Below, in pieces: positions 58,501 to 64,000 of a stretch of DNA of 64,000 nt. The stretch is taken from the NCBI RefSeq assembly GCF_000381985.1, contig NZ_KB907347.1, positions 62,001 to 126,000 of the forward strand. Direction: 5' to 3'. The stretch's first letter is position 1, and every line of letters begins with the position of its first letter. Origin of the DNA: Novispirillum itersonii subsp. itersonii ATCC 12639 (lineage in GTDB: Bacteria > Pseudomonadota > Alphaproteobacteria > Rhodospirillales > Rhodospirillaceae). Both the position numbers and the translations under genes were made by a program. The notes under the pieces were generated by a model. The model made no database searches. It had not been told where the DNA came from and saw only the letters and a program-made list of their open reading frames with translations.

Positions 58501-59522
58501 TCGACTCCAAGGCCCGGTATATTCACAGCCGCTCCCGCGTCGGGAACACCTACATCAACCGCAATATGATCGGCGCGGTGGTCGGGGTGCAGCCGTTCGG
58601 CGGGGAAGGTCTGTCCGGCACCGGCCCGAAGGCTGGTGGCCCGAACTACCTTGGCCGCTTTACCGTGCCGGTGGCGGAGCCGCTGCTGGAAGACGGTCTG
58701 GCCGCCGCCCGCCGGGCGATTGAGCTGGATGCAGGCAAGCTGATGAATGCTGATCTGCCTGCGGCGGTCACGGCCCCGGCCTCTGCCGGGGATGTCGGAG
58801 CGGCTCTGGCCCGTCTGCGGGCGGAGGCTGCTGACTTTGATGCCCGCGACGGCGGGCAGCGGGCCGATCTGCTGCTGGATCTGGCGCGGACCCTGAATGT
58901 TGACGGTCCGCTGCTGACGGCGGTGCTGGGCCGCGACAGTGGCCGGGCGCTGTCAGTGGCGGCAGGTGAGGTGCGGGCGGCCCATGATCAGGTGGTGGTG
59001 CTGGCCCGGCAGGTGCGGCATGAACTGTCTGCCCCGCTGGTGCTGCCGGGCCCGACCGGGGAGCGGAACGAACTGCGGCACCATGGCCGGGGTGTGGCTT
59101 TGGTGCTGGCGGATGCTTCGGCGGCGCTGTCGCAGGTACTCGGCCATGTGGCTGCGGCGCTGGGGGCCGGGAATGCGGTGGCCGTGGCGGCGGATCCGGC
59201 CCTGTCCGGCGCGGTCACGGCAGCCCTGTCCGGGCTGAACGGACTGGTGCCGGTGCTGACCGTGCCGGGGGCGCGGCTGGCTGACCTGCTGACCGCACCG
59301 GGGATTGAGACCGTTGCCGTCTCCGGCGCTGCGGCGCTGGCGGAACAGGCGGCGGCGGTGCTGGCCGCCCGCGACGGGGCAATCGTTCACCTTGTCACCG
59401 ATACGGTCAGCCCCTATCTGCTGTCGCGGTTCTGTGCGGAGCGGACCCTGACCGTTGATATGACGGCTGCCGGGGGCAATGCCTCGCTGATGACCCTGAA
59501 CGAGGATGCGGCAGCCGAGTGA
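55578..59522 (+). CDS. putA: bifunctional proline dehydrogenase / L-glutamate-gamma-semialdehyde dehydrogenase
   Basis: A 1314-residue PutA. Proline dehydrogenase barrel with the FAD-contact motif RLVKGAYWD at residues 358-366 and FATHNAHTAACIL downstream. The P5CDH half has Glu807 in LIAETGGMNAM and nucleophile Cys841 in AGQRCSALRVL. The last about 250 residues are a degenerate second ALDH-like C-terminal domain found in long PutAs. There is no ribbon-helix-helix DNA-binding N-terminus, so transcription depends on the separate PutR, encoded divergently. It oxidises L-proline to glutamate and can consume proline from the hydroxyproline route. ATG 55578 behind TGAGGACGCC; a terminator follows at 59572. 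Confidence 0.95.
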   Translation: MSNDTPMLFTSADPAFPDWRDMLASGYRRDEDAVVSELIAEAALSDAVKARVTARARDLVALVRSNRSRKGGVDAFMNEYDLSTQEGLTLMCLAEALLRIPDGETADRLIRDKLTGTDWEKHLGNSRSIFVNASTIGLMLTGRILGPNDLPEDAPEGVVRRLVSRLGEPVIRQALKQAMKIMGRQFVLGRTIDEAMDRAAEQEKRGYRYSYDMLGEAARTDEDATKYYISYEKAIHAIGKASNGRGVLAGPGISVKLSALHPRYEFAKRAEILDVLAARTLELAKLARHYDIGFCIDAEEADRLELSLELIDKVYSDPSLGDWTGFGLAVQAYQKRTRQVIDTLAGMVRRVGRRMNVRLVKGAYWDAEVKRAQEAGMTDYPVYTRKVATDVSYLACARRLFNYGELFFPQFATHNAHTAACILELAEGRPFEFQRLHGMGEELHDEIVPANKLNVPCRIYAPVGGHAELLSYLVRRLLENGANTSFVNRLVDDRTPIDAIIADPVERLAALPQKRHPHIPLPLDLYGVGRRNSRGLDLTDSTVAQPLAVAMAASAAKVRQSGPIVGGELRVRTEQPVRNPADTRQVVGTVSEATADDIADALSRAVAAQPQWAARPASERAAVLRKAADLMEDRMVDLMTVCQTEAGKTLGDTVAEVREAVDFLRYYAGEAERVCGGAVEMPDAVGRPSRVVMQGRGVFLCISPWNFPLAIFAGQVAAALAAGNAVIAKPAEQTPLIAAEAVRILLDAGVPADALHLLPGRGETVGAALVNDPRIAGVAFTGSEQVAKIISRSLAARKAADAPLIAETGGMNAMIMDSSALPEQVIRDAVLSAFGSAGQRCSALRVLFVQEDVADHLIGMLKGAMERLRIDLPHLLTTDVGPVIDEEARSVLQAHADRMDREAKLIYRCDVAGACDHGTFFAPRAYEIPGLHVLKREVFGPVLHVVRYKTSALDAVIDAIRNTGYGLTMGIHTRIDSKARYIHSRSRVGNTYINRNMIGAVVGVQPFGGEGLSGTGPKAGGPNYLGRFTVPVAEPLLEDGLAAARRAIELDAGKLMNADLPAAVTAPASAGDVGAALARLRAEAADFDARDGGQRADLLLDLARTLNVDGPLLTAVLGRDSGRALSVAAGEVRAAHDQVVVLARQVRHELSAPLVLPGPTGERNELRHHGRGVALVLADASAALSQVLGHVAAALGAGNAVAVAADPALSGAVTAALSGLNGLVPVLTVPGARLADLLTAPGIETVAVSGAAALAEQAAAVLAARDGAIVHLVTDTVSPYLLSRFCAERTLTVDMTAAGGNASLMTLNEDAAAE

Positions 59523-59571
59523 TCGGCTGAGGCATTGGGTAAAGTGTAGACTTTATCCAAAATCGACGGTT

Positions 59572-59608
59572 AACAGCCCGGAACTGCGTGTTTCGGGCTG
59601 TTCCTTTT
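59572..59608 (+). terminator. rho-independent terminator after putA
   Basis: AACAGCCCG (59572-59580) and CGGGCTGTT (59594-59602) form a 9-bp stem with a 13-nt loop, followed by CCTTTTCC. It separates putA from the downstream transporter gene. Confidence 0.8.
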
Positions 59609-59749
59609 CCAGACGGTGGCGTAATACTGTTCGGCTGGTCAGAATTTTCCCGCTTTGGTTGAGGATTTTGTGATGCCAGCCAGATCTTCCGGCAATAGCG
59701 CGGTTCGGCCCGCCGTTGCCTGCCCCCTTCAGACCTGAGGAGGTTTCCG

Positions 59750-60664
59750 GTGTCCCGCCTGCAAGCCCATGCCCTGCTGTTGATTGCCGCCATGATCTGG
59801 GGCTCGACCTTTGTTGTGCAGAAACTGGCGGTCGCCCCGGATACGTCGGGTGGGGAAAGCATCGGGGCGCTGGCCTTTACCGGGGTGCGCTTCCTGATGG
59901 GGGCGCTGGTGGTGCTGCCGCTGGCCCTGCGGGAGGCCCGTGCGGCCAGCCAGTCTCTGACCCGGGCTGACTGGCTGGGGTTTCTGGGCTGCGGGGTGTC
60001 CCTGTTCGCCGGGGCGTGGCTGCAGCAGGTCGGTCTGGGGATGACCACGGTGACCAATGCCGGGTTTATCACCGGCCTGTATGTGCCGATGGTGCCGGTG
60101 ATTGCGCTGCTGCTGTTCCGCCGGACCCCGCACTGGGCGGTCTGGCCGGGTGCGGCCGGGTGTGCGGCCGGGATTTTCCTGCTGGGTGGCGGGCATATCG
60201 ATGCCTTTAACACCGGCGACGCCTGGGTGCTGGCCGGGGCGGTGTTCTGGGCAATTCAGGTGACGTTCGTCGGCATTTTTGCCTCCCGCAGCGGTCGCCC
60301 GCTGGCGCTGGCGGTCAGTCAGTTTGTGATTGCCGGGGTGCTGGGCTCCATCGCTGCCGGTCTTCTTGAGACGCCACGGCTGGAGCTGTTCGAGAAGGCC
60401 GCATTTGAGCTGGCATGGGCCGGATTCCTGTCGGTCGGGGTGGCCTTTACCCTGCAGGTGATCGGTCAGCGCTATACCCATCCGGCGACGGCGGCGATTC
60501 TGCTGAGTTCGGAAATGGCCTTTGCCGCCCTTGCCGGGGCCGTGGCGCTGGGCGAGACTATGGGCCTGATTCAGGCCGTTGGCGGTGCGCTGATCCTCGG
60601 CAGCATCATTCTGGTCGAGGTGATGCCGACCTTGCAGCGCCGCCCGCTGAAAGCGGCAGAGTAA
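59750..60664 (+). CDS. EamA/DMT-family transporter
   Basis: A 304-residue inner-membrane protein with ten hydrophobic helices and two EamA repeats (AHALLLIAAMIWGSTFVVQKLAV, GWLGFLGCGVSLFAGAWLQQVGLG; second half AWVLAGAVFWAIQVTFVGIF, ATAAILLSSEMAFAALAGAVALGE). The family exports amino acids or other metabolites. The frame begins GTG-TCC-CGC at 59750 after AGGAGG; that GTG is chosen. Downstream of putA and terminated separately, it may be an independent unit. Substrate unknown. Confidence 0.88.
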   Translation: MSRLQAHALLLIAAMIWGSTFVVQKLAVAPDTSGGESIGALAFTGVRFLMGALVVLPLALREARAASQSLTRADWLGFLGCGVSLFAGAWLQQVGLGMTTVTNAGFITGLYVPMVPVIALLLFRRTPHWAVWPGAAGCAAGIFLLGGGHIDAFNTGDAWVLAGAVFWAIQVTFVGIFASRSGRPLALAVSQFVIAGVLGSIAAGLLETPRLELFEKAAFELAWAGFLSVGVAFTLQVIGQRYTHPATAAILLSSEMAFAALAGAVALGETMGLIQAVGGALILGSIILVEVMPTLQRRPLKAAE

Positions 60665-60700
60665 CCCGGGTATACCGGCAGGATGTGAGGCAGACGACGG

Positions 60701-60904
60701 ATGGCAGAGGTCATCAACCTGCGGCAGGCCCGCAAGCAGAAAGCCCGAACGGAGAAAGAGGCTGCCGCCGCTGCCAACCGGGTTGCGTTCGGGCGCACCA
60801 AGGCCGAGAAGCGGCTGACGGAAGCACGTAACGAGCAGGCCGAGCGCCGTCTGGATGGTCATCTGCGGACAGATGAAGACAGCACGCCGACCGATTCCGT
60901 ATGA
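60701..60904 (+). CDS. DUF4169 family protein
   Basis: A 67-residue, highly charged helical protein (MAEVINLRQARKQKARTEKEAAAAANRVAFGRTKAEKRL) matching DUF4169, short proteins common in alphaproteobacteria. It is 36 bp downstream of the transporter. Function unknown; the basic N-terminal helix could bind RNA or a partner, which is speculation. ATG 60701. Confidence 0.82.
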   Translation: MAEVINLRQARKQKARTEKEAAAAANRVAFGRTKAEKRLTEARNEQAERRLDGHLRTDEDSTPTDSV

Positions 60905-61092
60905 ATTCCTGCATGGATCTGCAACATTCTTCTATGCGCCGCGCCTTTGGCATGGTTGCATAGCAGCCGGTTTGCTGTGCCCCGGATCCGCCGGACTGAC
61001 TCCCCCGGCCAGGGCAGCGCAGCGGCCGCCCGATAGCGTGAGACCGTTCCGATCCACGTCGTTGTCACCACACCGTCTTCAAAGGTAAAACT

Positions 61093-62196
61093 ATGTCCGC
61101 GCAGACTGCTACCCTTGACTTCGAGGTCACGCCGACCAGCACTCCGACCCCGGAGGCTGATCGTCTCAAGGCGTTTGAAAATCTCGGTTTCGGCACCCTG
61201 TTCACTGACCATATGGCCGTGATCAAGTGGAATGTGAACAAGGGCTGGCATGGGGCGCAGGTAACGGCGCGGGCGCCGTTCCAGATTGATCCGGCAAGCA
61301 GCGTGCTGCATTACGCGCAGGAAATTTTTGAAGGGATGAAGGCCTACCGCGCTGCGGATGGCCGCGCCGTGCTGTTCCGCCCGGAAGAGAATGCCCGCCG
61401 CTTTAACGAATCCGCCCGCCGCATGGCGATGCCGGAACTGCCGGAAGGCGATTTTCTGGCTGCGGTCGAGAAGCTGGTGCAGCTTGATGCCCGCTGGATT
61501 CCTGAAGGGGACAGCAGCCTGTATCTGCGCCCGTTTATGTTTGCCAGTGAAGTGTTCCTCGGCGTCCGCAAGGCCACCGACTTCATTTTCTGTGTGATCG
61601 CCTCTCCGGTCGGGCCGTACTTCAAAGGCGGGCTCAAGCCGGTCAACATCTGGGTGTCGCAGAACTACACCCGCGCTGCCGTCGGCGGCACCGGGGCGGC
61701 CAAGTGTGGCGGCAATTATGCCAGCAGTCTGGCCGCGCAGGTGGAAGCCACCGAGCAGGGCTGTGATCAGGTGGTGTTCCTTGATGCGGTTGAGCACCGC
61801 TGGGTCGAAGAACTCGGTGGCATGAACGTCTTCTTCGTCATGGACGATAACACGCTGGTGACCCCGCCGGTGGCTGGAACGATTCTGCCGGGTATCACCC
61901 GCAAGTCACTGATTGAGCTGGCTGGCGATAACGGCCTGACCGTCATTGAACGCCCCTACTCCTTTGATGAATGGCAGGCGGATGCCGCCAGTGGCAAGCT
62001 GAAGGAAGCTTTTGCCTGCGGTACCGCCGCTGTGGTGGCAGGGATCGGGACCGTCAAGCATAAGGATGGGGCGTTTAAGATCGGCGACGGGCAGACCGGC
62101 CCGGTCACCACCAAGCTGCGGTCGGCTCTGGTCGATATCCAGCGCTGTGCCGCCCCGGATACCCATGGCTGGGTCCATGTGCTGCCCGGCGTGTAA
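61093..62196 (+). CDS. ilvE: branched-chain amino acid aminotransferase
   Basis: A 367-residue class-IV PLP aminotransferase. Motifs: VLHYAQEIFEGMKAYRAADGR, YLRPFMFASE, and the PLP-lysine region GGTGAAKCGGNYASSLAAQ, then FLDAVEHRWVEELGGMNVFFV and PGITRKSLIEL. It transaminates leucine, isoleucine and valine with 2-oxoglutarate. The extended form (about 365 residues) is the class found in many alphaproteobacteria. ATG 61093 is behind AAAGGTAAAACT. It is followed by a perfect terminator at 62224. Confidence 0.94.
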   Translation: MSAQTATLDFEVTPTSTPTPEADRLKAFENLGFGTLFTDHMAVIKWNVNKGWHGAQVTARAPFQIDPASSVLHYAQEIFEGMKAYRAADGRAVLFRPEENARRFNESARRMAMPELPEGDFLAAVEKLVQLDARWIPEGDSSLYLRPFMFASEVFLGVRKATDFIFCVIASPVGPYFKGGLKPVNIWVSQNYTRAAVGGTGAAKCGGNYASSLAAQVEATEQGCDQVVFLDAVEHRWVEELGGMNVFFVMDDNTLVTPPVAGTILPGITRKSLIELAGDNGLTVIERPYSFDEWQADAASGKLKEAFACGTAAVVAGIGTVKHKDGAFKIGDGQTGPVTTKLRSALVDIQRCAAPDTHGWVHVLPGV

Positions 62197-62223
62197 AAGC
62201 CCCTGAGGCGGATAAGCGGCAGA

Positions 62224-62255
62224 CCCCGGCGCAGAAAGCCTGCGCCGGGGTTTTT
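62224..62255 (+). terminator. rho-independent terminator after ilvE
   Basis: CCCCGGCGCA (62224-62233) and TGCGCCGGGG (62241-62250) form a perfect 10-bp stem with a GAAAGCC loop and five T at 62251-62255. Confidence 0.92.
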
Positions 62256-62261
62256 GCTGCC

Positions 62262-63809
62262 TTATTTCCAAAACGGACGGCAGGTGCGGAAGGTTTTCCA
62301 GCTGCGCCGGGCCTGTTCCAGAGCATCTGCACGGGCTGCGGCGTGCCACCCGCCGACAAGCCCGCCGGGCAGGGCGCAGGCGGGAACCTGCTGCGCCAGA
62401 GTCTGGATCAATGCAAGGGCCACAGCCCCGTCATTCAGGTGCCCAAGGTGTTCCTGCAGATCGGCCAGACCATCGGCAAAGGCGGCAGCCCGCTTGCCGG
62501 AATACAGCGCACCGAAAAAGTCCACACTGTAGCGCAGCTTTTTGACTTCGATTCGCGCCCGGTGCCGGGCTTCCATCGACAGGGTGGCAAAATGCTGGCC
62601 CCGCCTGAGCACTTTACGATGGCGGGCGGCCAGAACCGTGGCGGCAAAATCGCAGATCGGCTGCTGGCGGAGGGCTGCCGTCTCATCTTCTGCCGTCAGC
62701 CAGGCACCGGTTTCAATCCATTCGGCTAGATCAAGGCAGGCGAGGGTGAAGGCCGGGGAGGCAGCCGTGCTGATCGCCCGCTCATAGGCGGCGGTACGGC
62801 GGGCTGACAGCTCCTGCCGTAAGGGGGTGAACAGCCCGGCAGGAACCTCTGCCGCAAGCAGGGCATCTTCAGCCTGACTCAGGCCTTCCGCCAGAAACAC
62901 ATCAAGATCCCGCGCCTCACCGAGGGTTTCGGCAATCCAGCGGGCATGATCGCGGATCGCGGCCAGTTGCGGGTCCTGCTCTGACAGTGCCGGACGGAAG
63001 ACGGTCAGGGCTGACCGGAACCGGCGCATGGCCACCCGCATCTGGTGGACCGACTCCGGGGAGCGCTGCTTTTGCAGGGCATCCTGATTGGCCAGAAGAT
63101 GCGACAGGCAGCTGCGGCCAATGATCTGCAGGGCCTGCGCCGTGGTCATGTCCGGGGTCAGGGGCGGGGCCTTGGCCTTTTTCACGCCGGGCAATTCTCC
63201 GGTCAGCAGGCGATAGCCGCGTTCTGATTTGGCGACGGTGCCGATACGGACCGGCAGGGTGCTGGCAAGCTCCCGCGCAAAGGTGAACAGGGCCTGCGGT
63301 GTACCCCGTTTCAGTTCCAGCTCCAGCTCACAGAAGGGTTGCTGACGGCCATCCGTTTCAACGCCCCCGTGGTCGATGCTCAGTTCCACCTCAGCATCCT
63401 CGGTGGCCAGAAGATAGCTGCTGCGGCGAAACTGAGTGGCAAACTGCGGTTGCAGGCTGAGATCGGTCAGCGGGGTTGGCAGGGCCTGCGGCAAGGCGGT
63501 TTCATTCAGGGCGACCAGAGCCGGTGCGTCATCAAACACGTCATGTTCCCACTCCAGCCGGTTGAAGTGGGCACCGCTTTCAGCGGGCCGGCGCATCTTC
63601 ACGTTCTGAATCCGCCGCTTGCCGACATGACGGATCCGCACCGTTGCCCCGATCTGACGCAGGGTGTGGTCGCTGGTGTCAAAGTAGACGCTGCGCAGAT
63701 CCTGGCTGATGGCCTTCCCTTGCCGCAGGCGGCGGATCAGGCCATGGCGGCGGACCTTGTCGATCAGGGCGGGGTCGAGATCCAGCTTCAGTTCCAGTTC
63801 CGTCGCCAT
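62262..63809 (-). CDS. CYTH-CHAD domain protein (inorganic triphosphatase-like)
   Basis: A 515-residue protein. The CYTH domain at the N-terminus shows TELELKLDLDP (ExExK-like triphosphate-binding motif), SVYFDTSDHTLRQIGATVRIR and ELELELKRG; the CHAD domain after about residue 225 has SLSHLLANQDALQKQRSPESVHQMRVAMRRFRSALTVF with conserved His/Arg positions and RHRARIEVKKLRYSVDFFGALY. YgiF-like enzymes hydrolyse inorganic triphosphate, while CHAD binds polyphosphate. ATG 63809 chosen over upstream starts that add an unrelated peptide. It is convergent with ilvE. Confidence 0.87.
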   Translation of the reverse strand: MATELELKLDLDPALIDKVRRHGLIRRLRQGKAISQDLRSVYFDTSDHTLRQIGATVRIRHVGKRRIQNVKMRRPAESGAHFNRLEWEHDVFDDAPALVALNETALPQALPTPLTDLSLQPQFATQFRRSSYLLATEDAEVELSIDHGGVETDGRQQPFCELELELKRGTPQALFTFARELASTLPVRIGTVAKSERGYRLLTGELPGVKKAKAPPLTPDMTTAQALQIIGRSCLSHLLANQDALQKQRSPESVHQMRVAMRRFRSALTVFRPALSEQDPQLAAIRDHARWIAETLGEARDLDVFLAEGLSQAEDALLAAEVPAGLFTPLRQELSARRTAAYERAISTAASPAFTLACLDLAEWIETGAWLTAEDETAALRQQPICDFAATVLAARHRKVLRRGQHFATLSMEARHRARIEVKKLRYSVDFFGALYSGKRAAAFADGLADLQEHLGHLNDGAVALALIQTLAQQVPACALPGGLVGGWHAAARADALEQARRSWKTFRTCRPFWK

Positions 63810-64000
63810 GGTCGTATTCCATACAAAAGGCGCCTGCGCGCGGGGAGAGAGGGATGACTGTCGGTCAGATCCGCTTTGCATGATATGCAAAAAGCCCCAC
63901 GAGCTTAAATGAAACTGCTGTCAGGCAGGCCTGCTATGTCTGAGGCGCGGGATTAGGGGCGAAAGCCGCGCTTTTTCTTGTCAAGGCAGGGAGATCGGTG
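63810..64000. other. right-hand end: non-coding sequence upstream of the CYTH-CHAD gene
   Basis: Only 191 bp are available. The frame starts at 63890 and beyond do not resemble any family. A GCGCGG/CCGCGC pair followed by five T (about 63946-63977) could be a terminator or attenuator-like hairpin of a gene further right. No further gene can be supported. Confidence 0.3.

Noticed and set aside
56349-58526. 725-residue open frame antisense to putA
   Set aside because: Histidine/arginine/glutamine-rich mirror frame with no family features; putA on the opposite strand is unmistakable.
60855-61088. Small plus-strand frame between DUF4169 and ilvE
   Set aside because: No homology features, no ribosome-binding site, and it overlaps the end of the DUF4169 gene.

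Overview
The window is a high-GC chromosomal segment with mostly tightly packed operons. Gene content fits an alphaproteobacterium, plausibly of the Rhodospirillales: TRAP-type hydroxyproline uptake, PutA with a divergent Lrp-type regulator, an alphaproteobacterial-style cellulose locus, and FecI/FecR iron signalling. I cannot name the species from sequence alone. No rRNA, tRNA or CRISPR array was seen.

Layout. 1-1608 (minus): an envelope-stress module with a cut-off glutathionylspermidine-synthase-like gene, PspA/IM30 and a DUF2170 protein. 1889-5316: a DUF1365 protein, a membrane PAS histidine kinase and a small acidic protein. 5527-13823: hydroxyproline catabolism, with trans-3-hydroxyproline dehydratase, an FAD D-amino-acid oxidoreductase, 4-hydroxyproline 2-epimerase, alpha-ketoglutarate-semialdehyde dehydrogenase and a DctPQM TRAP transporter. 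Two copies of a shared 14-bp motif lie in front of the two transcription units. 13896-18316: radical SAM/B12 protein, methyltransferase-like protein, phosphopantetheinyl transferase, glutathione peroxidase and an NTF2-like protein. 18430-23000: zwf divergent from a GlcNAc operon (kinase, nagA, GntR regulator). 23026-28849 (minus): polyamine uptake and breakdown (ABC importer, acetylpolyamine amidohydrolase, N-carbamoylputrescine amidase). 28991-38783: a LuxR regulator and then a cellulose synthase operon in which BcsC is split into a TPR protein and a separate outer-membrane barrel protein.

39438-47464 is an eight-gene, visibly AT-richer island on the minus strand. It encodes two PLP aminotransferases, an SDR, a TPR-GT61 glycosyltransferase, FemAB-like and GNAT acyltransferases, a methyltransferase with an unusual N-terminal domain and a beta-propeller protein. 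It looks like a horizontally acquired glycan-building or glycan-modification cassette. A deleted IS3-family element with both terminal inverted repeats lies at one edge, and a short possible transporter-gene remnant lies at the other. This is the least explained part of the window.

47795-54748: a WYL regulator with a divergent small protein, then an iron-uptake locus (FecI, FecR, STN-TonB receptor, PepSY membrane protein and a small anchored protein) with two Fur-like sites. 54888-63809: Lrp-type PutR and PutA, a DMT transporter, DUF4169, branched-chain aminotransferase and a CYTH-CHAD protein.

Metabolically, hydroxyproline, proline and polyamines converge on 2-oxoglutarate, glutamate or succinate. 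L-proline made from trans-3-hydroxyproline would feed PutA. A recurring oddity is short tandem duplications at gene 3' ends, several carrying the stop codon (DUF1365 gene, zwf, aguB, putR).
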